Assembly (NCBI GenBank): GCA_018815245.1
Contig: JAHIXK010000013.1
Span: 62,001-126,000 of the forward strand
Direction of reading: 5' to 3'
Source: Gammaproteobacteria bacterium
GTDB lineage: Bacteria > Pseudomonadota > Gammaproteobacteria > Burkholderiales > Burkholderiaceae_B
DNA length: 64,000 nucleotides
Part shown: piece by piece, positions 1 to 9,426 of the stretch
How positions within the stretch are numbered: the stretch's first letter is position 1
How the letters are laid out: each line of letters begins with the position of its first letter
The notes under the pieces: model-generated
Database searches by the model: none
Told to the model about the DNA's origin: nothing
The model's input: only the letters and a program-made list of their open reading frames with translations
Position numbers and translations under genes: made by a program

Positions 1-2
1 AC

Positions 3-350
3 CAGGCAAATTTTCCGCACAGCCTGCAACACGCACCATTTCTTATGCCGTCTCGCAACAATGTGTTGCGCCTGAAGCTGGAGCACTGGCTTGAAAGCGC
101 GGGGGTGGAAGTCAAGGTTGTTGGGGAGTTTGATGACCTGGCCTTGCTGGAAACCTTTGGCAGGGCCGGCTTGGGTTTGTTTGCCGTGCCTGCGTTGTTG
201 ATTGAAGATGTGGTGCGCGACCACACGGTGGTGCACATGGGCGATGCTGGCGATGTGGTTGAAGATTTTTTCGCATTTACCCACCCTCGCAACCTGAACC
301 ACCCCGCTTTGAAGCTGCTGTTCAATACAAACCCGAATCGCCCTGCCTAG
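3..350 (+). CDS. NhaR-like LysR-family transcriptional regulator, C-terminal part (cut by window start)
   Basis: The reading frame is open to the left edge, so only the last ~115 residues are seen; the start lies outside the window. The fragment carries the end of a LysR-type ligand-binding domain. Phrases such as VVGEFDDLALLETFG and LLPTR-like residues upstream of the first Met resemble NhaR, the activator of Na+/H+ antiporter genes, which is a moderately specific match from memory. It ends with TAG, followed directly by the next gene's region. The internal ATG at 45 is not the true start, because the conserved domain reads through from codon 3. Confidence 0.72.
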   Translation, partial: QANFPHSLQHAPFLMPSRNNVLRLKLEHWLESAGVEVKVVGEFDDLALLETFGRAGLGLFAVPALLIEDVVRDHTVVHMGDAGDVVEDFFAFTHPRNLNHPALKLLFNTNPNRPA

Positions 351-401
351 GTGCTTGCAGTAAACTGCGCCTTCCCTGTCTTTTCTTTGAACGGCCTGCC
401 C

Positions 402-1274
402 ATGTTATTGCGCATTGTTGCGGTTATTTTTCCGGTGTTTGCGGTGGTGGCCTTGGGCTATTGGTACGGGCGAGTCAAGAAGCCAGACATGCGGTTTGCC
501 AACCAGCTGAACATGGAAATTTTTGTACCGGCGCTGGTGTTTTCAGCCTTGGCCAGCAAATCGTTCGACATTGAAGCCTATTGGTTGCTGGCCGTGGGCG
601 GGGCCATAGTAATTTTGGGTTCGGGTTTGCTGGCTTGGCCCGTTGGCCGTTTGTTGGGGATCGACAGCCGTGTTTTTGTGCCGCCGATGATGTTCAGCAA
701 CTGCGGCAACATGGGTTTGCCTCTGGCCATTCTGGCCTTTGGCGAGCAGGCGCTGCCCGCGGCGGTGATGTTGTTTGTTGTAGGCAACACCCTGCATTAT
801 TCGCTGGGCACGTGGATGATGAGCCCAAACGCCCGGGTGTGGAATTTGTGGAAAGAACCCGTGATTGCCGCATCGCTGGTGGGTTTGTTGATCAGCGTGC
901 TGGGGATCGAGGTGTGGGAGCCCCTGTATTTCGCGATTGACATGACGGGTGACGTGTCTATTCCATTGCTGCTTTTCGCTTTGGGGGTGCGTTTGACCCA
1001 AGCCGATTTCTCGGATGTGAAGTTGGGTGTTATTGGTGGCGTGTTGTGCCCGGTGACGGGTCTTGTTCTCGCGTTTGTTTGTGTGTGGTTGTTGCCACTA
1101 AGCCCCGAGCACGCAGCCATGTTGATCGTATTTGGTGCCTTGCCCCCCGCGGTGCTTGGTTTTGTATTTGCTGAGAAATACGGCCTGCAGCCCCACCGTG
1201 TGGCCTCGCTGGTGATGATGGGGAACCTGATGAGCCTGATATTCGTGCCGTTGGCCCTGTACTGGGTGTTGTAA
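402..1274 (+). CDS. AEC (auxin efflux carrier) family permease
   Basis: About 290 residues of mostly hydrophobic sequence that I read as eight to ten membrane segments. It has the AEC/PF03547 pattern: an N-terminal VFPVFAVVALGYW-type helix, NQLNMEIFVPALVFSAL, a central FSNCGNMGLPLA motif, and a repeat-like second half ending VPLALYWVL. Members move small organic acids or auxin-like anions across the inner membrane; the substrate cannot be told here. A GTG at 351 is in frame, but the ATG at 402 places the first helix at the N-terminus as in relatives, so I prefer 402. It follows the regulator fragment on the same strand. Confidence 0.85.
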   Translation: MLLRIVAVIFPVFAVVALGYWYGRVKKPDMRFANQLNMEIFVPALVFSALASKSFDIEAYWLLAVGGAIVILGSGLLAWPVGRLLGIDSRVFVPPMMFSNCGNMGLPLAILAFGEQALPAAVMLFVVGNTLHYSLGTWMMSPNARVWNLWKEPVIAASLVGLLISVLGIEVWEPLYFAIDMTGDVSIPLLLFALGVRLTQADFSDVKLGVIGGVLCPVTGLVLAFVCVWLLPLSPEHAAMLIVFGALPPAVLGFVFAEKYGLQPHRVASLVMMGNLMSLIFVPLALYWVL

Positions 1275-1362
1275 ACCCGGCGTGGGAATCACGGTTTTGC
1301 TTTCAATCAGGCCGGCTTTTTGAAATAATGGGCACCCTTTGTTTGAAATTGCCAGTGAAATC

Positions 1363-3345
1363 ATGAGTTTGTTGCCACACGAGTTGGAATTGCTTGCCCC
1401 TGCACGCGACGTTGAAATTGGTCGCCAGGCGATTCTGCACGGTGCAGACGCGGTTTACCTGGGTGGCCCGGTGTTTGGCGCGCGCGCCAATGCAGCCAAC
1501 TCGGTGGCAGACATTGCGAAGCTGGTGGAGTTTGCCCACCGCTACCACGCCCGAATTTTCACAACCATCAACACCATTCTTCACGATGCGGAGCTGGAAG
1601 AGGCCCGCAAACTGGTGTGGCAACTCTATGACGCGGGTGTTGATGCGCTGATTATTCAAGACATGGGTTTGCTGGAAATGGACCTGCCGCCCATTCAGCT
1701 GCACGCCAGCACACAATGCGATATTCGAAAGGTCGAGAAAGCAAAATTTTTGGCTGACAGTGGTTTTTCTCAACTGGTGTTGGCGCGTGAATTGACTGTT
1801 CAGGAAATAGCAGCGGTTCATGACGCTGTGGGCAATTCGGCCACCATTGAATACTTTATTCATGGCGCGTTGTGCGTGGCTTTCTCCGGTCAGTGTTACA
1901 TCAGCCAGGCTGAAACTGGCCGTAGCGCCAACCGTGGCGATTGTTCACAAGCCTGCCGGCTGCCCTACACGCTGACCGATCAAAGTGGTGCTGTGGTGGC
2001 TTTCGACAAACATTTGTTGTCAATGAAAGACAACAACCAAAGCGGCAACCTGGAACATTTGATTGATGCGGGCGTAAGGTCTTTCAAAATTGAAGGGCGC
2101 TACAAAGACATGGCCTATGTGAAAAACATCACGGCCCATTACAGGATTTTGCTCGATGAAATCATGGAGCAGCGCGGCGAGTTCACCCGCGCATCCAGCG
2201 GCACCACCCGCCACTATTTTCGTCCAGACCCCGACCGCAATTTTCACCGTGGCTCCACCGATTACTTCGCCAGTGGCCGCAAGATCGACATTGGTGCCTT
2301 TGATTCACCCAAGTTTATTGGCCAGCCAGTGGGCCATGTGATCGCGGTGAATGACAAAAGCATCGACATTCAAACCGGCGATGAGTTGCACAATGGCGAC
2401 GGGCTGAATTTCATGCGCAAGCGCGAAGTAATGGGCTTGCATGTGAACCGTGCCGAGAAATTGCACAGCAAAGGCGAGGGGCAGGCGGTGTACCGGGTGT
2501 TTCCCAAAGACCCCATTTCCAGCTACGACGGTTTGAAGGCTGGCCTGCCCATGCACCGTAACCGCGACCACGCCTGGGACATGGCCCTGAACAAAGAAAG
2601 CGCCGAACGCCGAATTGGTTTGTGGCTGACCTTGACCGAGTGGATGGACGGCGATGTGCTAAAAGGCTTGCAGCTAAGCCTGACCGATGAAGACGGCGTT
2701 GCTGCCACTGCGCAGGTTGAAATGGCGCTGGAGCTGGCCAAACAAGCCGACACAGCGGTGGAAAGTATTAAAACCCACCTTGGAAAGCTGGGGGGTACCG
2801 ATTTCTCAGCTTTGGGTTTGAATGTGCACCTAAGCCAACCCTGGTTTGTGCCTGCCAGCACCTTGAATGCCATGCGCCGCGAGGCCATTGAAGCCCTGAA
2901 CGTGGCCCGTGTGGCTGCCTGGCAGCGACCGCCCCGCAAGGAGCCGGTGCAGCCTTATGTGGAGTACCCTGAAAAGTCGCTCAGTTTTTTGGCAAATGTT
3001 TACAACGACAAGGCGCGTGAATTTTACAAAAAACATGGCGTTCAGATGATCGCTGCAGCTTATGAATCGCACGAGGAGGCTGGTGAGGTGCCCGTCATGA
3101 TCACCAAGCATTGTCTGCGATTTTCGTTTAATTTGTGTCCAAAACAGGCCAAGGGTGTTAGTGGCGTGCAGGGGCAGGTGAAGGCCGACCCCATGGTGCT
3201 TGTCAATGGTGACCAAAAGTACACCCTGAAATTCGATTGCAAACCCTGTGAAATGCACATCATGGGTAAAATGCGCAAAGACATATTCAATAGCCCGCCC
3301 CCTTCGGTGGTGCCAATTACTTTCATGAAGCGAAAACCGGCCTGA
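1363..3345 (+). CDS. rlhA: 23S rRNA 5-hydroxycytidine C2501 synthase (U32 peptidase family)
   Basis: About 660 residues, close to E. coli RlhA/YdcP (653) rather than the shorter TrhP. The N-terminal LELLAPARD, AILHGADAVYLGGP, ELHASTQCD-like stretch and GRSANRGDCSQACRLPY are hallmark U32 sequences. The C-terminal CLRFSFNLCPKQ and CKPCEMH blocks supply the cysteines typical of the family. RlhA hydroxylates C2501 of 23S rRNA with prephenate-dependent partners; this role is taken from the E. coli orthologue. The ATG at 1363 (MSLLPHELELL) matches the family N-terminus better than the upstream TTG at 1339. Free-standing gene; the phosphate locus follows after ~130 bp. Confidence 0.93.
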   Translation: MSLLPHELELLAPARDVEIGRQAILHGADAVYLGGPVFGARANAANSVADIAKLVEFAHRYHARIFTTINTILHDAELEEARKLVWQLYDAGVDALIIQDMGLLEMDLPPIQLHASTQCDIRKVEKAKFLADSGFSQLVLARELTVQEIAAVHDAVGNSATIEYFIHGALCVAFSGQCYISQAETGRSANRGDCSQACRLPYTLTDQSGAVVAFDKHLLSMKDNNQSGNLEHLIDAGVRSFKIEGRYKDMAYVKNITAHYRILLDEIMEQRGEFTRASSGTTRHYFRPDPDRNFHRGSTDYFASGRKIDIGAFDSPKFIGQPVGHVIAVNDKSIDIQTGDELHNGDGLNFMRKREVMGLHVNRAEKLHSKGEGQAVYRVFPKDPISSYDGLKAGLPMHRNRDHAWDMALNKESAERRIGLWLTLTEWMDGDVLKGLQLSLTDEDGVAATAQVEMALELAKQADTAVESIKTHLGKLGGTDFSALGLNVHLSQPWFVPASTLNAMRREAIEALNVARVAAWQRPPRKEPVQPYVEYPEKSLSFLANVYNDKAREFYKKHGVQMIAAAYESHEEAGEVPVMITKHCLRFSFNLCPKQAKGVSGVQGQVKADPMVLVNGDQKYTLKFDCKPCEMHIMGKMRKDIFNSPPPSVVPITFMKRKPA

Positions 3346-3399
3346 ATTTCCATTCCGGTGACTTGCCCTGGTATTCGATTTCATGGGTAAGTCTTATTT

Positions 3400-3417
3400 T
3401 TGTCATTTATTTGTCAT
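3400..3417 (+). promoter_or_regulatory. PHO box upstream of pstC
   Basis: Two identical 7-mers TTGTCAT, separated by four bases (TTAT), sit 61 bp before pstC. The 7-4-7 layout and the GTCAT core are the classical PhoB-binding direct repeat. PhoB~P normally stands in for a -35 element here, so the pst genes should be induced by phosphate starvation. Confidence 0.85.
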
Positions 3418-3478
3418 AATTCTTGGATACCCTTGTGGGTCTACATGAAAGCTTCAGCTGGATTAACCATTTACCAAC

Positions 3479-4429
3479 ATGTCCAATAACTCGACGATCA
3501 AGGTTCCGACCAAACGGGGCGATGCCATATTCGGCCTGTTGACCAGCGGAGCGTCCGTGTTCACCCTGTTGTTGCTGGGCGGAATCATTGCGTCGCTGAT
3601 GGTTGCATCCTGGCCAACCATCACCGCATTTGGGTTTGATTTCCTGTTTACGGCCAATTGGGATCCACCCATTGATGAATACGGTGCACTGGTGCCCATT
3701 TACGGCACTTTGGTGACTTCCTTCATTGCTTTGGTCATTGCCGTGCCCATCAGTTTTGGTATTGCCCTGTTCCTCACCGAGCTGTCGCCCCCTTGGTTGC
3801 GCCGCCCGTTGGGCACCGCCATTGAGTTGCTGGCGGCTGTGCCCTCGATCGTGTATGGCATGTGGGGTTTGCTGGTGTTTGCGCCAATTTTTGCCAAGTA
3901 TGTGCAAGGCCCCCTGGGGTCCACTTTGGGGCAGGTGCCTGTGATCGGCGCCCTGTTCTCTGGCCCGCCCATTGGTATCGGCCTGCTGACTGCGGGTGTG
4001 GTGCTGGCCATCATGATCATCCCTTACATCGCAGCTGTGATGCGCGATGTGTTTGAAGTAACCCCTGTGATGTTGAAAGAAGCCGGTTATGGCATGGGTT
4101 GTACCACTTGGGAAGTGATCTGGAAAATTGTGTTGCCCCACACCAAAGTGGGCGTGATCGGCGGGGTGATGCTGGGTTTGGGCCGCGCCTTGGGTGAAAC
4201 CATGGCCGTTACATTTGTGATTGGTAACACCAATTACCTGAATGACATTTCCTTGTTTTCGCCGGGCAACAGTATTACGTCTGCGTTGGCCAACGAATTT
4301 GCGGAAGCCGATGCAGGCTTGCATACCTCGGCGTTGATGGAACTGGGCTTGATTCTGTTTGTGATCACGTTTTTCGTGTTGGTGGCATCCAAGCTGTTGC
4401 TGGCCAAATTGTCGAGCAACGGGAGATAA
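3479..4429 (+). CDS. pstC: Phosphate ABC transporter permease PstC
   Basis: 316 residues, a typical length. It has a first helix near residues 22-45, a periplasmic loop containing NWDPP and [12 protein letters not shown], and the binding-protein-dependent transport fold with [19 protein letters not shown] and the permease EAA-type loop [21 protein letters not shown]. It pairs with PstA to form the inner-membrane channel of the high-affinity phosphate importer. pstA begins 3 bp after its stop. The ribosome-binding site is weak. A perfect PHO box lies upstream. Confidence 0.97.
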   Translation: MSNNSTIKVPTKRGDAIFGLLTSGASVFTLLLLGGIIASLMVASWPTITAFGFDFLFTANWDPPIDEYGALVPIYGTLVTSFIALVIAVPISFGIALFLTELSPPWLRRPLGTAIELLAAVPSIVYGMWGLLVFAPIFAKYVQGPLGSTLGQVPVIGALFSGPPIGIGLLTAGVVLAIMIIPYIAAVMRDVFEVTPVMLKEAGYGMGCTTWEVIWKIVLPHTKVGVIGGVMLGLGRALGETMAVTFVIGNTNYLNDISLFSPGNSITSALANEFAEADAGLHTSALMELGLILFVITFFVLVASKLLLAKLSSNGR

Positions 4430-4432
4430 GCC

Positions 4433-5350
4433 ATGAGCAGTATTTACACAGACCCCACTGCGATTTCGAAAGAAAACCTGGTGACCACCGTGGCCACCGA
4501 CGAGAAAATGCGTTTGAAAATGCAATCCAAACGCAAATTGGTCAATTCGATCGCGCTAACACTGTCGCTGGCGGCCATGGCCTTCGGCCTGTTCTGGTTG
4601 ATCTGGATTTTGTACACCACGGTCACCTTGGGCATCAATGGCTTGTCGTGGAACCTGTTCACTGAAATGACCCCGCCTCCCGGTGTAGAAGGTGGTGGAC
4701 TGGCCAACGCAATTACGGGCACTTTGCTGATGGTGGGTTTTGCCACTTTGTTTGGTACGCCACTGGGTATTTTGGCGGGCGTGCATTTGGCGGAATCGCG
4801 CAAAGACAACAAGCTGGCTGCGTCGGTTCGTTTCATCAATGACATTTTGTTGTCAGCCCCTTCTATTGTGATTGGCCTGTTTGTGTACGCAGTGATGGTG
4901 CGCATCATGGGTCACTTTTCGGCGTGGGCGGGCGTTGTGGCTTTGGCCTTGATTCAAATTCCGATTGTGATTCGAACCACCGAGAACATGTTGCGCCTGG
5001 TGCCAGACGCCCTGCGCGAGGCGGCCTTTGCACTGGGTACGCCCAAATGGAAAATGGTGATGGCGATCACCGTGAAGGCCAGTTACGCGGGCATTTTGAC
5101 TGGCATTTTGTTGTCGGTTGCCCGCATTGCGGGTGAAACCGCACCATTGTTGTTCACAGCGCTGTCGAACCAGTTCTGGAACACTGACATGATGAAGCCG
5201 ATGGCGAACTTGCCTGTGATGATTTTCAACTTTGCGCTGAGCCCTTTCAAAGAGTGGCAGGAACTGGCCTGGGCCGGTGTATTCCTGATCACTGCGGGCG
5301 TGTTGGTGTTGAACGTCATCGCGCGTTCGCTGTTGAAGAACTCAAAATAA
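4433..5350 (+). CDS. pstA: Phosphate ABC transporter permease PstA
   Basis: 305 residues. A cytoplasmic N-terminal ~38 residues is followed by a membrane helix, then the PstA signature region around [29 protein letters not shown], and the EAA loop [26 protein letters not shown]. It is the second membrane subunit of PstSCAB. GGGAGA 5-10 bp before the ATG is a good Shine-Dalgarno. It lies 3 bp behind pstC and is evidently co-transcribed and probably translationally coupled. Confidence 0.97.
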   Translation: MSSIYTDPTAISKENLVTTVATDEKMRLKMQSKRKLVNSIALTLSLAAMAFGLFWLIWILYTTVTLGINGLSWNLFTEMTPPPGVEGGGLANAITGTLLMVGFATLFGTPLGILAGVHLAESRKDNKLAASVRFINDILLSAPSIVIGLFVYAVMVRIMGHFSAWAGVVALALIQIPIVIRTTENMLRLVPDALREAAFALGTPKWKMVMAITVKASYAGILTGILLSVARIAGETAPLLFTALSNQFWNTDMMKPMANLPVMIFNFALSPFKEWQELAWAGVFLITAGVLVLNVIARSLLKNSK

Positions 5351-5371
5351 TTGACCATTCAAGGCCTAAAA

Positions 5372-6151
5372 ATGCCCAATACAGAAGTTGTTGTCGAGAA
5401 AACGAAGCTGGAAGTCAAAGACCTGAATTTCTATTACGGCGATTTTCATGCGCTGAAGTCGGTCAACCTGACGATTCCGGAAAGAAAGGTCACGGCATTT
5501 ATTGGTCCGTCTGGCTGTGGTAAGTCCACCCTGCTGCGCACATTTAACAAAATGTATGCGCTGTACCCCGAGCAGCGTGCCGAGGGCCAGATCTTGATGG
5601 ACGGCGAAGACCTGATTACCAGCAAGAAAGACATTGCCCTGATTCGTTCCAAAATTGGCATGGTGTTCCAGAAGCCCACGCCATTCCCGATGTCGATCTA
5701 TGAAAACATCGCGTTCGGTGTTCGTTTGTTCGAAAAGTTGTCCAAGGGGGAAATGGAAGAGCGTGTGGAATGGGCGCTGACGAAGGCCGCGTTGTGGAAG
5801 GAAGTGAAAGACAAGCTGCACCAAAGCGGCAATGGCTTGTCGGGCGGTCAGCAGCAGCGTTTGTGTATTGCACGCGGCATTGCGATCAAGCCTGAAATTT
5901 TGTTGCTCGATGAACCCTGTTCGGCGCTTGACCCGATTTCCACGGCCAGCATTGAAGAGCTGATTACCGAATTGAAAGAAGATTACACCGTGGTGATTGT
6001 GACCCACAACATGCAGCAGGCCGCCCGGGTTTCCGACTACACGGCCTACATGTACCTGGGTGAGTTGATTGAGTTTGGTGTAACCGACCAAATTTTCCTG
6101 AAACCCAGGAAGCAGGAAACTGAAAACTACATTACTGGCCGATTTGGCTGA
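5372..6151 (+). CDS. pstB: Phosphate ABC transporter ATP-binding protein PstB
   Basis: 259 residues from the ATG at 5372; an earlier TTG at 5351 is a poor alternative. Walker A is GPSGCGKST, the signature is LSGGQQQR, Walker B is [12 protein letters not shown] and the switch His is in [14 protein letters not shown]. The YFGELIE-like YLGELIEFG and the C-terminal ENYITGRFG are PstB hallmarks. It powers phosphate import and, with PhoU, normally relays phosphate status to PhoR. phoU does not follow here, since the gene is closed by a terminator and then pstS. Confidence 0.97.
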   Translation: MPNTEVVVEKTKLEVKDLNFYYGDFHALKSVNLTIPERKVTAFIGPSGCGKSTLLRTFNKMYALYPEQRAEGQILMDGEDLITSKKDIALIRSKIGMVFQKPTPFPMSIYENIAFGVRLFEKLSKGEMEERVEWALTKAALWKEVKDKLHQSGNGLSGGQQQRLCIARGIAIKPEILLLDEPCSALDPISTASIEELITELKEDYTVVIVTHNMQQAARVSDYTAYMYLGELIEFGVTDQIFLKPRKQETENYITGRFG

Positions 6152-6181
6152 TCGTGCTTGGTAAGCCCTTGACTTGATTGC

Positions 6182-6218
6182 AAAAAAACCACACTCAGGC
6201 AGCTGGGTGTGGTTTTTT
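6182..6218 (+). terminator. Rho-independent terminator after pstB
   Basis: A near-symmetrical hairpin of twelve A/C-rich bases (6183-6194) paired with GTGTGGTTTTTT (6207-6218). CAG/CTG pairing inside the loop extends it. The T run follows the stem directly, and the A run on the left would make it work in both directions. It separates pstCAB from pstS. Confidence 0.85.
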
Positions 6219-6242
6219 GACATTTATATTAATGCCTTATTT

Positions 6243-6260
6243 TTGTCATGATTCTGAAAT
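6243..6260 (+). promoter_or_regulatory. Second PHO box, upstream of pstS
   Basis: TTGTCAT, GATT, CTGAAAT has the 7-4-7 layout, with a perfect first half and a degenerate second half. TATGAC at 6274-6279, 13 bp downstream, is a candidate -10. It gives pstS its own PhoB-controlled promoter behind the pstB terminator. Confidence 0.68.
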
Positions 6261-6305
6261 ATTTGTGCGGCAGTATGACCATACTTTAATAAGTGAGGTG
6301 AAAAA

Positions 6306-7346
6306 ATGTTCAACATTAAAACAATCGCTACAGCGATTTCTGCAGGCGCTCTGGCCCTGAGCATGACTTCCGTGAACGCCGCCGAAATTACTGGTGCTGG
6401 CGCTTCTTTCCCTGCACCTGTGTATTCCAAGTGGGCTGATGCTTACAACAAGGAAACAGGCAACAAGGTGAACTACCAGTCCATCGGCTCCGGTGGTGGT
6501 ATCAAGCAGATTACGGCCAAGACAGTAGACTTCGGTGCGTCTGACGCGCCTTTGACACCTGAAGTGTTGAAAGAAAAAGGTTTGATGCAGTTCCCAACCG
6601 TGATCGGTGGTGTTGTGCCAGTTGTGAACCTGCAGGGCGTGGCCCCCGGCCAGATGAAGTTGACTGGCGAAGTGTTGGCCAACATCTACCTGAACAAGAT
6701 TACCAAGTGGAACGACAAGGCAATTGTTGCCCTGAACCCAGGTGTTAACCTGCCTGAAACAGACATCAGCGTGATTCGTCGTGCCGATGGTTCCGGTACT
6801 ACTTTCATTTTCACGAACTACCTGAGCAAGGTTAGCGCTGACTGGAAGAGCACTGTTGGTGAAGGTACTGCCGTAAAGTGGCCCGTGGGCTTGGGCGGCA
6901 AGGGCAACGAAGGTGTTTCAGCATTCGTTCAGCGCCTGCCAGGTTCAATTGGTTACGTTGAATACGCGTACGCCAAGCAAAACAAGCTGACATTTACACA
7001 ACTGCAGAACAAAGAAGGTGTGTACGTTAAGCCTGATGATGAGGCTTTTAAAGCTGCTTCTGCTGGTGCCGACTGGTCCAACGAGTTCTATGAAATCCTG
7101 ACCAACCAGCCAGGCAAAAATGCATGGCCCATCACTGGTGCTACTTTCATCTTGTTCCACAAAGAACAGGCTGACGCTGCCAAGGCTTCTGAAGTGTTGA
7201 AGTTTTTCAACTGGGCCTACGCCAAGGGTGACAAGCTTTCTTCTGACCTGGACTATGTTCCACTGCCAGACGCAACTGTAAAGCTGATTGAAAATGCATG
7301 GAAGTCTGTTAAGTCGACTGACGGTAAAGCAATCGCAATGAAGTAA
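6306..7346 (+). CDS. pstS: Periplasmic phosphate-binding protein PstS
   Basis: 346 residues with a signal peptide (residues 1-25, cleavage near VNA-AE). The mature start [20 protein letters not shown] and [20 protein letters not shown] and [16 protein letters not shown] form the phosphate-binding loops. It is the soluble receptor that delivers phosphate to PstCA. GAGGTG lies 6 bp before the ATG. Codon use here is stricter than in neighbouring genes (many lysine AAG and C-ending codons), consistent with high expression. The gene is last in the locus instead of first, behind a terminator and its own PHO box. Confidence 0.97.
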   Translation: MFNIKTIATAISAGALALSMTSVNAAEITGAGASFPAPVYSKWADAYNKETGNKVNYQSIGSGGGIKQITAKTVDFGASDAPLTPEVLKEKGLMQFPTVIGGVVPVVNLQGVAPGQMKLTGEVLANIYLNKITKWNDKAIVALNPGVNLPETDISVIRRADGSGTTFIFTNYLSKVSADWKSTVGEGTAVKWPVGLGGKGNEGVSAFVQRLPGSIGYVEYAYAKQNKLTFTQLQNKEGVYVKPDDEAFKAASAGADWSNEFYEILTNQPGKNAWPITGATFILFHKEQADAAKASEVLKFFNWAYAKGDKLSSDLDYVPLPDATVKLIENAWKSVKSTDGKAIAMK

Positions 7347-7380
7347 ATTTCAACTTGCAGTGAATTGAGTCGAAATGTGA

Positions 7381-7405
7381 AAAAGCCCCGAAAGGGGCTT
7401 TTTTC
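7381..7405. terminator. Bidirectional Rho-independent terminator between pstS and aqpS
   Basis: AAAAAGCCCC, GAAA tetraloop, GGGGCTTTTTT: a strong perfect stem with T runs on both strands, placed between two convergent genes. Confidence 0.95.
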
Positions 7406-7422
7406 GTATGTGAAGAAATTTG

Positions 7423-8106
7423 TTACTGCTGGATACCCGGCACCGGTTGTGCAGTGGTGGCGGTGTTGCTGAAGTATTTGTAAATCACCAAGGCAAGCAA
7501 GCCACCGATGACTTCAAACACCATGTAGGCAGGAACATCGGCTGGCGCTATGCCGGCAAAGCTGTTGGAGAATAAACGCCCGAAAGCAGCAGCCGGGTTG
7601 GCAAATGAAGTGGACGATGTGAACCAGTAGGCAGCCCCGATGTAGCAGGCTACCATGCCAGAAACACGTTCCTGTTTGGCCATTAGAATGACGAGCAACA
7701 AGCCCCCTGTGGCCACAATTTCACCAGTCCAGATGCCCCAACCGGTGCGGGCTTTTTCGGAAAATTGCAGCAGCTCCATGTCGAACATTTGGTGAACAAG
7801 AATGGCACCACAAAATGCGCCTGCCAGTTGAACCAGAATGTAGGGCAGTAATTCAGATGAAGGCTGGCGCTTGAGCAACACCATGGACAGTGTAACCACC
7901 GGGTTGAAATGCGCGCCGCTGATGGGGGCAAACACTTCAATCAGGATGTACAGGCCGAAGACGGTCGCCAGGGTGTTGGCGATCAAGGCAACACCATTGT
8001 TGCCTTCGGACAGGTTTTCAGCCATGACGCCAGAACCGATCACGATGGCCAGCAGAAGCAGGGTGCCGAGAAACTCAGCACCCAGTTTTTTGGGCAGGGT
8101 GTACAT
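7423..8106 (-). CDS. aqpS: Aquaglyceroporin of the arsenic operon (AqpS-like)
   Basis: 227 residues and six membrane helices with the two MIP half-helix motifs, HFNPVVT (residues ~66-72, NPV instead of NPA) and FANPAAAFGR (NPA). It is last in the arsR-arsC-arsC operon. In Sinorhizobium meliloti an AqpS in the same context lets arsenite leave the cell down its gradient after arsenate reduction. The same job is inferred here because no ArsB or Acr3 pump is encoded nearby. It starts 6 bp after the upstream arsC stop and ends at a strong terminator. Confidence 0.88.
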   Translation of the reverse strand: MYTLPKKLGAEFLGTLLLLAIVIGSGVMAENLSEGNNGVALIANTLATVFGLYILIEVFAPISGAHFNPVVTLSMVLLKRQPSSELLPYILVQLAGAFCGAILVHQMFDMELLQFSEKARTGWGIWTGEIVATGGLLLVILMAKQERVSGMVACYIGAAYWFTSSTSFANPAAAFGRLFSNSFAGIAPADVPAYMVFEVIGGLLALVIYKYFSNTATTAQPVPGIQQ

Positions 8107-8112
8107 GTTCAG

Positions 8113-8601
8113 TCAGCTCCGTGCAATCGCGGCCAGTGCTGCGTTTAGTTCGGTAGCGTTCATGTTGCCCAGTGGAAGCTGGATAAGCTGCATCATCTTA
8201 AAAGCAATGGCTTGGCGGGTCAGCTCAAAAGCTCGGGGTTTGTTTTCCTCTGGCTCATTCGATGGATCGGGGTAACCCCAGTGGGTTTTCACGGGGCTGC
8301 CTGGCCAGTAAGGACATTGCTCGGCTGCTGCGCTGTCGCATACCGTGATCACGATGTCGATTTTCGGGGCGCCGGGTTCGGTGAATACATCCCAGCTTTT
8401 GCTGGTGTATTGGCTGGTGTTGATGCCCACGCTGGCTAGTGCGTGAAGGGCGTAGGGGTTCACGCGGCCACTTGGCGCGCTGCCTGCGCTGAAGGCTTTG
8501 ATGTCTTTCCCGTATTGCTGGGCCAGGTGGTTCAGCATGCCTTCGGACAGTACGCTGCGCGCAGAGTTGTGGGTGCAAAGAATGAGGACATTGGTGCTCA
8601 T
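8113..8601 (-). CDS. arsC: Arsenate reductase, low-molecular-weight phosphatase type (copy 2)
   Basis: 162 residues with the P-loop CTHNSAR at residues 9-15 and the aspartate-containing tail region HWGYPDPS. Cysteines at the ITVCDSAAAEQC segment could form the relay disulphides of thioredoxin- or glutaredoxin-linked ArsC enzymes. It reduces arsenate to arsenite. It overlaps the preceding arsC by 4 bp (ATGA). It is distinctly diverged from its neighbour, so this is either an old duplication or two specialised enzymes. Confidence 0.9.
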   Translation of the reverse strand: MSTNVLILCTHNSARSVLSEGMLNHLAQQYGKDIKAFSAGSAPSGRVNPYALHALASVGINTSQYTSKSWDVFTEPGAPKIDIVITVCDSAAAEQCPYWPGSPVKTHWGYPDPSNEPEENKPRAFELTRQAIAFKMMQLIQLPLGNMNATELNAALAAIARS

Positions 8602-9098
8602 GATGATACTTTTCCTATTTGTTCGACTTCGTGTTGAATGGCTAGTTTTTCAAGTTTGGCAATTGGCAGGGCCAACATCAGTTCGATGCGCTTGCGCAAC
8701 AACAGCCCCACGCTGCGGAATTCCTGCAAAATGTGTTCATGGGTGCCTTCGGCTTTGGCCGGGTCGGGTGCGCCCCAATGTGCCAGCACGGGTTGTCCTG
8801 GCCACACGGGACAAACCTCGCCCGCGGCCTGGTCGCACACGGTGAATACAAAGTCCATTTTCGGGGCGCCTGGCACGGCAAATTCATCCCAGCTTTTGCT
8901 GCGCAAATTGCGGGTGTCCATTTCCCAACGTTCAAGAATTTCAAGGGTGTAGGGGTTGACGCGCCCGGCTGGAAAACTGCCTGCGGAATAGGCTTTGAAT
9001 TGACCGCCGCCTAGCTGGTTCAGAATGGCTTCGGCCAGAATGGAGCGTGCTGAATTGCCGGTACAAATGAACAGCACATTGAATGTTTTGTTACTCAT
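8598..9098 (-). CDS. arsC: Arsenate reductase, low-molecular-weight phosphatase type (copy 1)
   Basis: 166 residues with the P-loop CTGNSAR at residues 12-18, FTVCDQAAGEVC with the two further conserved cysteines, and HWGAPDPA. It is the same family as the next gene in the operon and probably has the same reaction (arsenate to arsenite). It overlaps arsR by 8 bp and the second arsC by 4 bp, so all three are translationally coupled. The C-terminal ~30 residues differ most from copy 2. Confidence 0.92.
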   Translation of the reverse strand: MSNKTFNVLFICTGNSARSILAEAILNQLGGGQFKAYSAGSFPAGRVNPYTLEILERWEMDTRNLRSKSWDEFAVPGAPKMDFVFTVCDQAAGEVCPVWPGQPVLAHWGAPDPAKAEGTHEHILQEFRSVGLLLRKRIELMLALPIAKLEKLAIQHEVEQIGKVSS

Positions 9099-9426
9099 GG
9101 TGGGCCTCTTTTTGAATGGGTGTGCCTTGGGGGGTGCAGCCTTGGCCCTCGCAGCAGTTTTCGGTCAAATAGGAGATAACGCCGTTCATGTGGGCAAACT
9201 GGGCGCTGTAAATCAGGTTGCGCCCATCGCGAATGGGTTGAATCAACCCCGCGTTGCTGAGTTCTTTCAAATGAAAGGACATGGTGGCGGCAGGGATGTC
9301 GAGCCGTTCGCACAGCATGCTTGGGGTGAGCCCGGCGGGGCCTGTTACGACGAGTGCACGAAATACGCGCAAGCGAGAGTTGTGCGACAGGGCGGCCAGT
9401 GCTTTGATGATGTCATTTTCTTCCAT
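9091..9426 (-). CDS. arsR: ArsR-family arsenite-responsive repressor
   Basis: 111 residues with a winged helix: ALSHNSRLRVFRALV, the recognition region MLCERLDIPAATMSFHLKELSNAGLI and wing RDGRNLIYS. The usual ArsR N-terminal CVC on helix alpha-3 is not present. Instead a cysteine cluster NCCEGQGC lies in the C-terminal tail, a known arrangement in some ArsR types that bind As(III) elsewhere. It is the first gene of the operon. Its ATG touches a perfect 11-bp inverted repeat, and no Shine-Dalgarno is visible. Confidence 0.92.
   Translation of the reverse strand: MEENDIIKALAALSHNSRLRVFRALVVTGPAGLTPSMLCERLDIPAATMSFHLKELSNAGLIQPIRDGRNLIYSAQFAHMNGVISYLTENCCEGQGCTPQGTPIQKEAHHE

Noticed and set aside
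3407-4525. 372-residue open frame on the minus strand
   Set aside because: Antisense to pstC and the start of pstA, with His/Gln-rich composition; the pst genes are certain.
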